From contig CAKNOA010000014.1 of assembly GCA_930990065.1 (NCBI GenBank), positions 1 through 48,782 of the forward strand: a stretch of 48,782 bases of DNA, in the 5' to 3' direction. Shown here piece by piece: positions 1 to 8,916 of the stretch. Each line of letters opens with the position of its first letter. The first letter of the stretch is position 1. The position numbers were made by a program, and so were the translations under genes. The notes under the pieces were generated by a model. It was given only the letters and a program-made list of their open reading frames with translations, was not told the DNA's origin and did no database searches. The stretch is from an uncultured Clostridia bacterium. GTDB taxonomy: Bacteria > Bacillota > Clostridia > Oscillospirales > Acutalibacteraceae.

Positions 1-71
1 ATTCCCGCACAGGGGGCTCTTTTTGTGCTGTCTGCACAATCTGGGGCGGTTCAAAAAGCCGGGGGATACTT

Positions 72-1043
72 TCAGTGGGCGGTGGGTAAAGCGCCGTTGA
101 CCACATGCTGTGGATGACCGGAAAACCACCCGGCGATATTCCCGGCGGCCTTTTCGATTACACGCTGGCGGGCTTTGCGGGAGGCCCAGGCGATGTGCGG
201 GGTCAATAGGCACCGGGGAGCTGTCAGCAAGGGATGATCGCTTTTAGGAGGTTCCTGCGTCAATACGTCGGCGGCCACTGCGCCCAAATGGCCGCTATAT
301 AGCGCATCGGCCACGGCCTGTTCATCCCAGACGCCGCCCCGCGCCACATTGATAAGCCGGGCGCCGGGTTTCATCAGAGCCAGCCGCTCGCGGTTAATAA
401 AACCACGGGTTTCCTCGGTGAGGGGACAGTGCAGAGACAGAATATCGCTTTCCCGGAATAGGGTTTCTTCGTCCACCCATCGGCATCCTTGGGGGGCGGG
501 CTTTTCGGTGCGGCTGTGTAATAGCACCTGCATACCGAAGGCAAGCCCCAAATTGGCGACCCTCCGGCCGATTTCCCCGTACCCCAAAATGCCCAATTTT
601 AGCCCGTCCAGCTCCAAGAAGGGCAGTGTGGAATAGACGGCATCGCGGCTTTGCTCATACTGGCCTTGGCGGACCAGTTGGCTGTGGGCTCCTACATGGT
701 TGGCCATTTCCAGAATGAGGGCGAAAGTGAATTGCGATACCGCTTCGGTACAGTATGCCGGCACATTGCATACCGGAATCCCCCGGGCCGCTGTAGCCGC
801 CAGGTCGATTTGATTATAACCGGTGGCAAGGGTTGTGATCATTTTTAAATCCGGTAACTGGGAAAGCAGGGCTTCATCCACGCGAATGCGGTTGAGCACC
901 AATACGTCCTGGCCCTTTAGGCGGGCCACCACTTGGTCGGAGGGCGTTTCGTCATAAATGGTGGTCTCCCCCAGTTGCATGAGGGGTTCCCAAGAGACAT
1001 CCCCCGGGTTGGCTTCATGACCATCCAGTACCGCAATACGCAT
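72..1043 (-). CDS. D-2-hydroxyacid dehydrogenase (glycerate dehydrogenase/hydroxypyruvate reductase-like)
   Basis: The 323-residue protein has the two-domain fold of NAD-dependent D-2-hydroxyacid dehydrogenases, cytosolic enzymes that interconvert 2-keto acids and D-2-hydroxy acids. Visible are the nucleotide-binding GYGEIG motif in the middle, the substrate-binding Arg in VARGGVWDE, a Glu in TQEPP and the catalytic His in TPHIAWAS. The overall pattern resembles glycerate dehydrogenase (HprA-like) more than D-lactate dehydrogenase, but the substrate cannot be fixed from sequence. I chose the ATG at 1043 because GGAAGG lies 9 bases upstream. A longer in-frame start at 1106 would add a 21-residue hydrophobic extension without a ribosome binding site. 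The gene is divergent from another family member at 1296. Confidence 0.9.
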   Translation of the reverse strand: MRIAVLDGHEANPGDVSWEPLMQLGETTIYDETPSDQVVARLKGQDVLVLNRIRVDEALLSQLPDLKMITTLATGYNQIDLAATAARGIPVCNVPAYCTEAVSQFTFALILEMANHVGAHSQLVRQGQYEQSRDAVYSTLPFLELDGLKLGILGYGEIGRRVANLGLAFGMQVLLHSRTEKPAPQGCRWVDEETLFRESDILSLHCPLTEETRGFINRERLALMKPGARLINVARGGVWDEQAVADALYSGHLGAVAADVLTQEPPKSDHPLLTAPRCLLTPHIAWASRKARQRVIEKAAGNIAGWFSGHPQHVVNGALPTAH

Positions 1044-1078
1044 AAGTATCATCCTTCCAATATGTATTTTAAATAGAA

Positions 1079-1106
1079 ATAATACAATAAGTACAAAAAG
1101 AAACAA
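1079..1106 (-). promoter_or_regulatory. Possible promoter of the minus-strand hydroxyacid dehydrogenase
   Basis: On the minus strand TTGTTT (1101-1106) and TATTAT (1079-1084) are 16 bases apart, upstream of the start at 1043. The region is AT-rich and the match is moderate. The divergent gene at 1296 has only a weak candidate (TTGATT at 1199, CAAAAT at 1222). Confidence 0.4.
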
Positions 1107-1295
1107 GGCGGCCCTGTTCCATTTTGGTTTTCATAAAATATCGTTTTTATTGTAGCATAAAAGGGCCATTTCCTCCACGAGAAAATGTGCATGTTTCCTT
1201 GATTTTTGTACCGTCTTATGGCAAAATAAAAAATGCATGAACATAAGAAAGAATCATGTGTTTTATGAATCAATCAGAGAAGAGGATACGGAACA

Positions 1296-2228
1296 ATGCG
1301 CAGAGTATGTATTTTGGCCGAAGATGTTTCGTCGGTCGATCCCTGCACCGTAGCGCTGCTGCGGGACCATGATTTTGAAGTAAAAGAAATTCCGCACAAT
1401 CGCGCGCTGCTTCAGGAAGAGGTCTATGATTTCATTCGCGAAGCCGATGCGGTCATTGCCGGGTCGGAACGGTACGATGCCGCCCTGCTGGATAAACTGC
1501 CCAACCTGAAAGTGATTGCCCGCCGGGGTGTTGGGTTTGATAATGTGGATGTTACGGCAGCGGAACAGCGGGGCATTCGGGTGACGCGCACCGTCGGAGC
1601 GGTGGAAGAAGCTGTGGCCGAACTGACCATGGCGTTCGTGTTGGATTTTGCCCGGCTAGTTCCCCAGCAGGACATGGCCATGAAGCAGGGGCACTGGAAG
1701 CGCATGTTGGCGACCGGCCTTTCGGGGAAAACCATCGGCCTGGTAGGCTTTGGTGGTATTGGGCAGGAAGTCGCGCGGCGGGCCGGTGCCTTTGGCATGC
1801 GGGTGATTTACTATTCCCGCCGCCGCCGCATGACGGAAGAAAAAATGCTGGGGGCCGAATATGTCGAATTGCCCGAGCTGTTGCGGGAGAGCGACTTCGT
1901 TTCGCTGCACTGCCCGCTGACGGAGCAGACGTACCACATGATTGGGGAAAAAGAACTGCATAGTATGAAACCGACGGCTATTTTAATCAATACGGCGCGT
2001 GGGCCGGTGTGTGACGAAGAGGTGCTGGCTAGGGCCCTACAGCAGGGGATTATTCGCGGGGCTGCGGTGGATGTATTCCCCCGGGAACCGGAAACCGACA
2101 GTCCGCTGCTTTCATGCGAGAATGTTATTTTAACGCCCCACATCGCGACCTTTACCAGGGATGCTTTTGTGAAGATGAATAATATGGCGGCCCAGAGTAT
2201 TATTGATTGGTTAGAGGCCGAAGGATAA
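1296..2228 (+). CDS. D-2-hydroxyacid dehydrogenase (phosphoglycerate dehydrogenase-like)
   Basis: This 310-residue protein is a second NAD-dependent D-2-hydroxyacid dehydrogenase. It shows a Rossmann motif GFGGIG, the Arg in NTARGPVCDEE, a Glu in PREPET and the His in TPHIATFT. It ends after the catalytic core, so it lacks the C-terminal ACT domain of long serine-pathway SerA enzymes and belongs to the short phosphoglycerate dehydrogenase-like group. The substrate is not determinable here. AGAAGAGGA precedes the ATG by about 9 bases. Transcription probably ends at the strong hairpin at 2256-2297. Confidence 0.88.
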   Translation: MRRVCILAEDVSSVDPCTVALLRDHDFEVKEIPHNRALLQEEVYDFIREADAVIAGSERYDAALLDKLPNLKVIARRGVGFDNVDVTAAEQRGIRVTRTVGAVEEAVAELTMAFVLDFARLVPQQDMAMKQGHWKRMLATGLSGKTIGLVGFGGIGQEVARRAGAFGMRVIYYSRRRRMTEEKMLGAEYVELPELLRESDFVSLHCPLTEQTYHMIGEKELHSMKPTAILINTARGPVCDEEVLARALQQGIIRGAAVDVFPREPETDSPLLSCENVILTPHIATFTRDAFVKMNNMAAQSIIDWLEAEG

Positions 2229-2255
2229 ACGGCGTGTACATCAGAGGGAAAAATG

Positions 2256-2297
2256 GGATTCCCGCTTTTTGCGCAGGCAAAGAGCGGGAATCCTTTT
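2256..2297 (+). terminator. Rho-independent terminator, 17-bp stem
   Basis: Bases 2256-2272 pair with 2277-2293 through 17 base pairs (one G-U) around a GCAG tetraloop, followed by TTTT. It lies between the hydroxyacid dehydrogenase and the ABC exporter. Because the exporter start is at 2325, the hairpin is outside coding sequence. Confidence 0.8.
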
Positions 2298-2324
2298 GCA
2301 AAATCAAAGAGAGGGGACAAAAAC

Positions 2325-4121
2325 GTGCAGTATGAAACAAATCCGGGGCAGAAAAAAGTGTCCTACCTGATTGGGCGGTTTATGCCCTATTTTCATAAGT
2401 ACCGGTGGATTTTGGTGCTGGATCTGATTTGTGCCGCCTTTACCACGGTGTGTGAACTGGTATTGCCCTTGCTTGTTCAAATTATCACCGATAAAGGGAC
2501 CAATGATCCGGCGTCTTTGACCGTAAGTTTGGTGTTGCAGGTGGGTGGCTTTTACCTGTTTTTGCGTGTAATTGACGGGGTGGCCAACTATTTTATGGCC
2601 AATACGGGCCACGTAATGGGGGCGCGGATTGAGACCGATATGCGAAGGGATCTATTCGACCACTTGCAGCATCTCTCATTTTCCTATTTTGACGAAACGA
2701 AAATCGGGCAGATCATGGGGCGTATCACCAGCGACCTGTTTGATGTGACGGAATTTGCCCACCACTGCCCGGAAGAGTTCTTTATTGCCGGATTAAAGAT
2801 TGTGGTGGCGTTTTGCATTTTGTGCCCGATGAACCTGTGGCTGACGCTGATCATTTTCGCAGTGCTGCCGGTGATGCTGGTGGTTTCGGTCTATTTCAAC
2901 CGCAAAATGCGGGTACAGTTTAAAAATTCCCGGGTACAGGTGGGCGAAATCAACGCCCAGGTGGAAGACAGCCTTTTGGGGGTACGGGTGGTTCAGTCCT
3001 TTGCCAATGAAGCGATTGAAAACAAAAAATTTGAAGAAGGCAACAATAAATTCCTATCGATTAAAAAGCTTTCCTACCGGTATATGGCCGGATTCCAGAC
3101 GTCGACCCGCCTTTTTGACGGGCTGATGTACGCCATTGGCGTGATTGCCGGTTCACTGTTTATCATTAACGGCACCCTGACGGCACCCCAACTGGTGACA
3201 TATCTGTTGTACATTTCCACGTTATTAACCTCCATTCGCCGGATTGTGGAATTTATGGAACAGTTCCAGCGGGGCATGACGGGCATTGAACGGTTCATTG
3301 AAATCATGGATGCACCGGTAGAAATTCAGGATGCGCCCGACGCGAAAGCTCTCACCGATGTAAAAGGTGATATCCGTTTTGAGGATGTCAGTTTCCACTA
3401 TGGTGACGACGGCAAAGAGGTTTTGCACCACATCGACCTGCATGTGCGCCCCGGGGAAAACGTGGCGCTGGTGGGGCCTTCGGGCGGCGGCAAAACCACC
3501 CTTTGCAACCTAATCCCCCGGTTTTACGACGTCACGGCCGGCCGGGTGTTGGTGGATGGACAAGATGTGCGTACCCTGCAAAAGCGATCTTTGCGGACGC
3601 AAATCGGTGTGGTACAGCAGGAAGTGTACCTATTTAGCGGCACCGTGTATGAGAATATTGTGTATGGCAAACCCGATGCCACCCGGCAGGAAGTGGAGAT
3701 CGCGGCCCGCCAGGCCGGAGCGCATGAGTTTATTATGCAGCTGGAAAACGGGTATGACACGTATATAGGCGAGCGGGGACTGAAACTGTCCGGTGGGCAG
3801 AAACAGCGCTTGAGTATTGCCCGGGCGTTCCTGAAAAATCCGCCGATTTTGCTGCTGGATGAAGCCACGTCGGCCCTCGATAACGAAAGCGAGCGCCTGG
3901 TGCAGCATTCCCTGGAAAAACTGGCCAAAGGCCGTACCACGTTTACCATCGCCCACCGGTTGACCACCATTCGCAATGCCACCCTGATTCTGGTATTGAC
4001 CAAAGACGGCATTGCCGAACGCGGTTCACACAAAGAACTGATGGCGAAGAAAGGCATTTATTACCACTTATATAAAGATTCGGCCGATTTAACCGAACCG
4101 GCCGAGGAAACCGCCGAATAA
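2325..4121 (+). CDS. ABC transporter, fused permease and ATPase (MsbA/LmrA-type exporter)
   Basis: The 598-residue protein is a half-transporter of the multidrug/lipid exporter class, expected in the cytoplasmic membrane as a homodimer or heterodimer. The N-terminal 300 or so residues carry about six transmembrane segments. The C-terminal ATPase has Walker A (GPSGGGKT, about residues 384-391), the ABC signature LSGGQ (488-492), Walker B (ILLLDEATSALD) and the switch His in IAHRLTT. I chose the GTG at 2325, which has GAGGGG 8 bases upstream. The in-frame ATG at 2253 would make the terminator hairpin coding and has no ribosome binding site. No second half-transporter is adjacent. The substrate is unknown. 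Confidence 0.9.
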   Translation: MQYETNPGQKKVSYLIGRFMPYFHKYRWILVLDLICAAFTTVCELVLPLLVQIITDKGTNDPASLTVSLVLQVGGFYLFLRVIDGVANYFMANTGHVMGARIETDMRRDLFDHLQHLSFSYFDETKIGQIMGRITSDLFDVTEFAHHCPEEFFIAGLKIVVAFCILCPMNLWLTLIIFAVLPVMLVVSVYFNRKMRVQFKNSRVQVGEINAQVEDSLLGVRVVQSFANEAIENKKFEEGNNKFLSIKKLSYRYMAGFQTSTRLFDGLMYAIGVIAGSLFIINGTLTAPQLVTYLLYISTLLTSIRRIVEFMEQFQRGMTGIERFIEIMDAPVEIQDAPDAKALTDVKGDIRFEDVSFHYGDDGKEVLHHIDLHVRPGENVALVGPSGGGKTTLCNLIPRFYDVTAGRVLVDGQDVRTLQKRSLRTQIGVVQQEVYLFSGTVYENIVYGKPDATRQEVEIAARQAGAHEFIMQLENGYDTYIGERGLKLSGGQKQRLSIARAFLKNPPILLLDEATSALDNESERLVQHSLEKLAKGRTTFTIAHRLTTIRNATLILVLTKDGIAERGSHKELMAKKGIYYHLYKDSADLTEPAEETAE

Positions 4122-4142
4122 CAAAAAAGAAAGGATGGCACC

Positions 4143-5159
4143 ATGATGACACAGGTTATACTGGGCAGAACGGGATTGGTTGTAAACAAAAATGGGTTCG
4201 GCTGTCTGCCGATTCAGCGTATCAGCCGGGAAGAAGCGGCCGGGCTTCTTCGTTGTGCTTACGAAAACGGCATCAACTTTTTTGACACGGCCCGGTCGTA
4301 TACCGACAGCGAGAAAAAAGTCGGGTACGCCCTGCACGACGTACGGGATAACATTGTGCTGGCCACCAAAACCCCCAGCAAAACGCCGGAAGGTTTTTGG
4401 AAAGATTTGGAAACCAGTTTATCCCTTTTGCAGACGGACCATATTGATATTTACCAGTTCCACAACCCCGATTTCTGTCCCAAGCCTGGGGACGGCACGG
4501 GGCTGTACGAATGTATGGTAGAAGCCAAAAAGCAGGGGAAAATCCGGTTTATTGGCATTACCAACCACCGGCTGCCCATTGCCCGGGAAGCCGTGGAAAG
4601 CGGGCTGTATGATACGCTGCAATTCCCGTTTAGTTATCTCGCCAGTGAAGAAGACAAAGCGCTGGTGCAGTTGTGCCGGGATAAGCAGGTGGGCTTTATC
4701 TGCATGAAGGGCCTGTCCGGGGGGCTGATCACCCGGTCGGATGCGGCGTATGCGTACCTCATGCAGTTTGATAACGCCCTGCCCATTTGGGGCATGCAGC
4801 GCCAGCGGGAACTGGATGAATTTTTGCGGTATCAGACAGAAAAACCGGTACTGAACGACGAAATGCGCGCGCTGATCGAAAAGGACCGCCGGGAGCTGGC
4901 CGGGGAATTCTGCCGCGGGTGTGGCTACTGCCTGCCCTGCGCCGCAGGAATCGACATTCCCACGGCCGCCCGCATGAGCTTGCTGTTGAGGCGGTCACCC
5001 AGTGCGGCTCATTTGACGCCCGAAGCCCAGGAAAAAATGATGCGCATCGAAAACTGTGTGCATTGCGGCCACTGCACCAGCCACTGCCCGTATGGGCTGG
5101 ATACACCGGCGTTGCTTTTGCGCAATTTGGCCGACTACAAAACGTTTTTAACAAAGTAA
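4143..5159 (+). CDS. Aldo/keto reductase with C-terminal 4Fe-4S ferredoxin domain
   Basis: A 338-residue fusion of an aldo/keto reductase barrel with an iron-sulfur tail, a form common in anaerobes. The catalytic tetrad is visible as Asp in FFDTARSYTD, Tyr in SYTDSE, Lys in LATKTP and His in YQFHNPD. Near the C-terminus are two clusters of cysteines, CRGCGYCLPC and CVHCGHCTSHC, matching a two-[4Fe-4S] ferredoxin-like domain. The cytosolic enzyme probably reduces a carbonyl with electrons routed through the clusters. The physiological substrate is unknown. An AAGG motif lies 8 bases before the ATG at 4143, and a second ATG follows immediately. Confidence 0.9.
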   Translation: MMTQVILGRTGLVVNKNGFGCLPIQRISREEAAGLLRCAYENGINFFDTARSYTDSEKKVGYALHDVRDNIVLATKTPSKTPEGFWKDLETSLSLLQTDHIDIYQFHNPDFCPKPGDGTGLYECMVEAKKQGKIRFIGITNHRLPIAREAVESGLYDTLQFPFSYLASEEDKALVQLCRDKQVGFICMKGLSGGLITRSDAAYAYLMQFDNALPIWGMQRQRELDEFLRYQTEKPVLNDEMRALIEKDRRELAGEFCRGCGYCLPCAAGIDIPTAARMSLLLRRSPSAAHLTPEAQEKMMRIENCVHCGHCTSHCPYGLDTPALLLRNLADYKTFLTK

Positions 5160-5168
5160 ACAGCCGGG

Positions 5169-5198
5169 AAAGGGCCTGCTGAGAAAGCGGCCCTTTTT
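5169..5198 (+). terminator. Rho-independent terminator after the aldo/keto reductase
   Basis: AAAGGGCC (5169-5176) pairs with GGCCCTTT (5189-5196), with three further inner pairs, and runs into a T tract. Confidence 0.75.
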
Positions 5199-5221
5199 GT
5201 TTCCGGCCAGAAAGGAACCCG

Positions 5222-6313
5222 ATGAAAAAAACGAGCCCTTCTTCAAATGCTGTAAATCCGGACATCATACATCGCCTACAAGTGGGGGTGGAACCGCTGC
5301 TCGCCTGGTATGCGCAGGTAGGGCGGGAACTGCCCTGGCGGGTGGGGAAAGACCCGTACCGCATTTGGGTGTCGGAAATCATGCTGCAGCAAACGCGGAT
5401 TGAAACGGTCAAGCCCTATTTTGCCCGGTTTTTAGCGGCGCTGCCCGACGTGCAGGCACTCGCCAATGCTTCGGAGGACGAATTGCTGAAATTGTGGCAG
5501 GGGCTGGGGTATTACAGCCGGGTGCGCAACATGCAGAAAGCCGCTCGGGTCATCATGGAACAGGGCGGCACATTTCCGCATACCGCTAGTGAGCTGCGAA
5601 AGCTGCCGGGGATCGGTGATTATACCGCCGGAGCTATTGCCTCCATCGCCTTTGGCGAAAAGGCACCGGCGGTGGATGGCAATGTGTTGCGGGTCGTGGC
5701 CCGGTACCTGAATGATCACGACGATGTGATGAAGCCGGCGGTGCGGCGCCGGGTATCGGAAGCACTCAGTCAGGTGTACCCCGACGGCCGGGAAGGTGAT
5801 TTTACCCAGGCGCTGATGGAATTAGGGGAAGTGATCTGCCTGCCCGGGAGCGCTGTGCGGTGTGAAATCTGTCCCTTAAACGCGCTGTGCGAGGGAACCC
5901 GGCAGGGGACAGCAGCGGAGCTTCCCTGCCGTACTGCTAAAAAGCCACCCAAAAACCAGGAGCGCACGGTGCTGATTTTGCGGTGTGGGGACAAAGTCGC
6001 CCTGCGCCGCCGCCCGGATAAGGGCCTGCTGGCCGGGTTGTGGGAACTGCCGGGGTGGGATGGCTTTTTACCCGAGACGGAAGTACAAAAACAGGTGTCG
6101 GCCATGGGCCTGCAGGTGACAGCGCTGCAAAGCGCCGGAGAAGGCGTCCATGTGTTTTCCCATGTGCGCTGGCAGATGAAAGGCGTACTCTGTGAAGTAG
6201 AGAAAGAGGGCGGCGGCTTTTTGTGGACGGATCAAAAGGGCCTGAGGGAGCAGTGGGCCCTTCCCAGTGCGTTCCGGTGCTTCTTCCCGTTTCTGCCCGG
6301 GGGAAAAGGCTGA
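5222..6313 (+). CDS. mutY: A/G-specific adenine DNA glycosylase MutY
   Basis: The 363-residue protein removes adenine mispaired with 8-oxoguanine in base excision repair. The catalytic Glu52 lies in SEIMLQQTR. A helix-hairpin-helix follows (LPGIGDYTAG, 128-137), and Asp152 in AVDGNV is the second catalytic acid. The [4Fe-4S] ligands are Cys206, Cys214, Cys217 and Cys223. Their first spacing is seven residues rather than the six of E. coli, which I recall as common in clostridial MutY. The C-terminal 120 or so residues form the NUDIX-like domain that recognises 8-oxoguanine (RRRPDKGLLAGLWELPG). AGAAAGGAA precedes the ATG. Confidence 0.95.
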   Translation: MKKTSPSSNAVNPDIIHRLQVGVEPLLAWYAQVGRELPWRVGKDPYRIWVSEIMLQQTRIETVKPYFARFLAALPDVQALANASEDELLKLWQGLGYYSRVRNMQKAARVIMEQGGTFPHTASELRKLPGIGDYTAGAIASIAFGEKAPAVDGNVLRVVARYLNDHDDVMKPAVRRRVSEALSQVYPDGREGDFTQALMELGEVICLPGSAVRCEICPLNALCEGTRQGTAAELPCRTAKKPPKNQERTVLILRCGDKVALRRRPDKGLLAGLWELPGWDGFLPETEVQKQVSAMGLQVTALQSAGEGVHVFSHVRWQMKGVLCEVEKEGGGFLWTDQKGLREQWALPSAFRCFFPFLPGGKG

Positions 6314-6352
6314 AAAAAGCCGGTTTTTCCCCGCCCAAAGCGGGGCGGGCGG

Positions 6353-6381
6353 TTGCATAATCCGGGAAAGAAGCTTATAAT
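6353..6381 (+). promoter_or_regulatory. Sigma-A promoter of murD
   Basis: TTGCAT (6353-6358) and a perfect TATAAT (6376-6381) are separated by 17 bases, 74 bases upstream of the murD start. Confidence 0.75.
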
Positions 6382-6454
6382 AAAACGTTGGCAGCCGGCA
6401 GTAAAAAGCAGCGGAAAACCGCCTGACCGGCCCAAAGGAAAGGGGAGTATTTCC

Positions 6455-7840
6455 ATGAATCGCAAAGCCCAGCTCTTTTTTGAAAACCTGAAGGGGAAAA
6501 CCGCAGCTTTCTGCGGGTACGGCCGCAGCAATAACCTGGCGATTATTCGCACCTTTTGTCAGTACGGAGCCAAAGTGACCGTACGGGATAAACGAAGCCG
6601 GGAACAATTGGGCGAAGAGGCCAATCAAATTGAGGCTTGCGGCGCGAAATTGATCCTGGGCGACGGGTACCTGTCGGATTTAACGGAAGACATGATTTTC
6701 CGCACGCCGGGCATGAAATTCTTCCTACCGGAACTGGATGCTGCGCGGGCGAGGGGCAGTGCGGTCCTGAGCGAAATGGAATTGTTCTTTGAACTGTGCC
6801 CCTGCAAAATTTATGCGGTCACCGGCAGCGACGGCAAAACGACCACTACGTCGATTTTGAGTGAACTGTTAAAAGCGGCGGGCAAACGGGTCCATTTGGG
6901 CGGTAATATCGGCCGGGCGCTGCTGCCGGATATTTTCGATATTCGGGAAGACGATGTTGTGGTGGTGGAACTTTCCAGTTTTCAGCTAATTTCCATGCGC
7001 AAAAGCGCCGACATAGCCGTGGTGACCAACGTATCCCCCAACCATTTGGATATGCACAAAGACATGCAGGAGTATGTCGACGCCAAGAAAAACGTCTTTT
7101 TGCACCAGAATGCCTTTGGTGTGACAGTGCTCAATGCCGATAATGAGATCACCCGTTCCTTTGCCCCGCTGGCCAGAGGGCAGGTGCGCTTTTTTAGCCG
7201 CAAGGAACCGAGTGAGTACGGGGCCTGGGCCGACGAAAAAGGTCAAATCCGGTTTGGCAACGGGCCGGTATTTTTGCGGGAAGAGGACATTCTGATTCCC
7301 GGCCTTCACAATGTAGAAAACTACCTGGCGGCTTTTTCGGCGGTGGAAGGTGAAGTGCCGCCGGAAACCTGCGCCCAAGTGGCCCGCACGTTTGCCGGGG
7401 TGGAACACCGGGCGGAACTGACCCGGGTGCTCGATGGGGTGCGGTATTATAACGATTCCATTGCCAGCAGCCCCACCCGCACGGAAAAGGGCATGCTGTC
7501 CCTGTTTAAACAGAAAATCATTCTGTTGGCCGGTGGGTACGATAAACATATCCCCTATGACCATTTGGGCGAAGTGATTCCGCGCACGGTCAAAACCCTG
7601 ATTTTGATGGGCGATACCGGCCCGCGGATTGAAGAAGCCGTGCGCAAAGCGCCGGATTACCGGGAAGGGGAACCGGCTATTTACCATGTCAGTAGCATGG
7701 AACAGGCCGTCAAATTGGCGCATGACCTGGCAAAAAGCGGCGATATTGTTTCGCTGTCGCCGGCGTCGGCCAGCTTTGATATGTACCGTGATTTTGAAGA
7801 ACGGGGCCGCCACTTTAAAGCGCTGGTGGCACAGCTGTAA
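6455..7840 (+). CDS. murD: UDP-N-acetylmuramoyl-L-alanine--D-glutamate ligase MurD
   Basis: The 461-residue cytosolic ligase adds D-glutamate to UDP-MurNAc-L-alanine in peptidoglycan precursor synthesis. It has the Mur-ligase three-domain layout: an N-terminal substrate domain, the ATP-binding motif GSDGKTTTT at about 124-132, and a C-terminal domain with NDSIASSPTRT and LLAGGYDKH. The length suits the family. The start at 6455 is set by AAGGGGAG 7 bases upstream; an in-frame TTG at 6353 is the -35 element of the promoter. The gene stands alone with its own promoter and terminator rather than inside a division/cell-wall cluster. Confidence 0.93.
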   Translation: MNRKAQLFFENLKGKTAAFCGYGRSNNLAIIRTFCQYGAKVTVRDKRSREQLGEEANQIEACGAKLILGDGYLSDLTEDMIFRTPGMKFFLPELDAARARGSAVLSEMELFFELCPCKIYAVTGSDGKTTTTSILSELLKAAGKRVHLGGNIGRALLPDIFDIREDDVVVVELSSFQLISMRKSADIAVVTNVSPNHLDMHKDMQEYVDAKKNVFLHQNAFGVTVLNADNEITRSFAPLARGQVRFFSRKEPSEYGAWADEKGQIRFGNGPVFLREEDILIPGLHNVENYLAAFSAVEGEVPPETCAQVARTFAGVEHRAELTRVLDGVRYYNDSIASSPTRTEKGMLSLFKQKIILLAGGYDKHIPYDHLGEVIPRTVKTLILMGDTGPRIEEAVRKAPDYREGEPAIYHVSSMEQAVKLAHDLAKSGDIVSLSPASASFDMYRDFEERGRHFKALVAQL

Positions 7841-7850
7841 CAAACAGAAA

Positions 7851-7880
7851 AAGGGAACGGCGGCGCTGTTCCCTTCTTTT
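7851..7880 (+). terminator. Rho-independent terminator after murD
   Basis: AAGGGAAC (7851-7858) pairs with GTTCCCTT (7868-7875), followed by CTTTT. Confidence 0.75.
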
Positions 7881-7900
7881 ATCCGGAAAGGAGAACCTAC

Positions 7901-8911
7901 ATGGAAGCAATGAAAAACAATTTGTGGCGTCTGTGCCAGGCTCAGGGGCTGCCCGGGCGGGAAGAAGCGGCCGCCAATGAAATAAAACGGATCCTCAAAG
8001 AAATGGGGCTCATGCCGGAGAGTGACGCCATGGGCAACGTGTGGGCCACCTTTGGGCAGGGGGACGAACACCTGCTACTCGATGCGCACCTGGATCAGAT
8101 CGGCCTATTGGTGACGGGCTTTGAAAAAGGCGGCTTTTTGCGGGTAGGAAAAAGCGGCGGGATCGACCGGCGGGTGCTGCTGGGCACGCCGGTGGTCATC
8201 CACGGAAGCAAAACGCTGCGGGGCATCGTGTGTTGTATGCCTCCGCACCTGACAAAGGGCGGCGAAGACGAAGTATCGGAACTGGAAGACATGGCGATCG
8301 ATACGGGCCTTTCCGATGACGAACTGGAAAAAACGGTCCGGCTGGGGGATAGCGTAACCTTTTTGGCGCCCATTACCCAGCTAATGGGGAACCGTGTAAC
8401 GGGGGCGGCGCTCGATGACCGCACCGGGTGCGCGGTCCTATTGCGGTGTGCCCAGCTGCTCAAAGGCCAGATTTTGCCTCGGAAAGTGACGGTACTATTT
8501 AGCTCCCGGGAAGAAGTGGGCAGCCAGGGGGCCCAGACGGCAGCTTTCCGCCTGCAGCCGGATGCCTGTATTGCCGTGGATGTGACGTTTGCGACCCAGC
8601 CCGGTGTGTCGGACAAAGAAGGCGGCAAACTGGGCGGCGGCCCCATGGTGGGGCTGTCGCCGGTGCTCAGCCGGCGTATGGCGCAAAAACTGTTTGACTT
8701 AGCAGAGCGCGAGCAAATTTCCGTGCAGACCGAAGTCATGGAAGGCCGCACCGGCACCACCGCCGACTCGATATTGACCACCCGGCAGGGCGTACCGTGC
8801 TGCTTACTTTCGATTCCCCAGCGCAGCATGCACACGCCGGCCGAAGTGTGTGATTTACAGGATATGGAACAGGCGGCCCAGCTGCTGGCGGCCTATGCGA
8901 AGGAGGCGTAA
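7901..8911 (+). CDS. M42 family metallopeptidase (first of a tandem pair)
   Basis: The 336-residue protein belongs to the M42 aminopeptidase/endoglucanase-M group, which forms cytosolic cage-like oligomers that trim peptides. Metal-binding positions are recognisable: His in LDAHLDQIG, Asp in ALDDRTG, the Glu pair in SREEVGSQG, Asp in AVDVTFATQ and His in RSMHTPAEV. The first motif reads HLDQ rather than the usual HMDE. AAAGGAG precedes the ATG by about 9 bases. It is the first gene of a compact run (next start 6 bases downstream of the stop) with a second M42 enzyme, suggesting two enzymes of different specificity or a mixed complex. Confidence 0.88.
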   Translation: MEAMKNNLWRLCQAQGLPGREEAAANEIKRILKEMGLMPESDAMGNVWATFGQGDEHLLLDAHLDQIGLLVTGFEKGGFLRVGKSGGIDRRVLLGTPVVIHGSKTLRGIVCCMPPHLTKGGEDEVSELEDMAIDTGLSDDELEKTVRLGDSVTFLAPITQLMGNRVTGAALDDRTGCAVLLRCAQLLKGQILPRKVTVLFSSREEVGSQGAQTAAFRLQPDACIAVDVTFATQPGVSDKEGGKLGGGPMVGLSPVLSRRMAQKLFDLAEREQISVQTEVMEGRTGTTADSILTTRQGVPCCLLSIPQRSMHTPAEVCDLQDMEQAAQLLAAYAKEA

Positions 8912-8916
8912 AGCGT

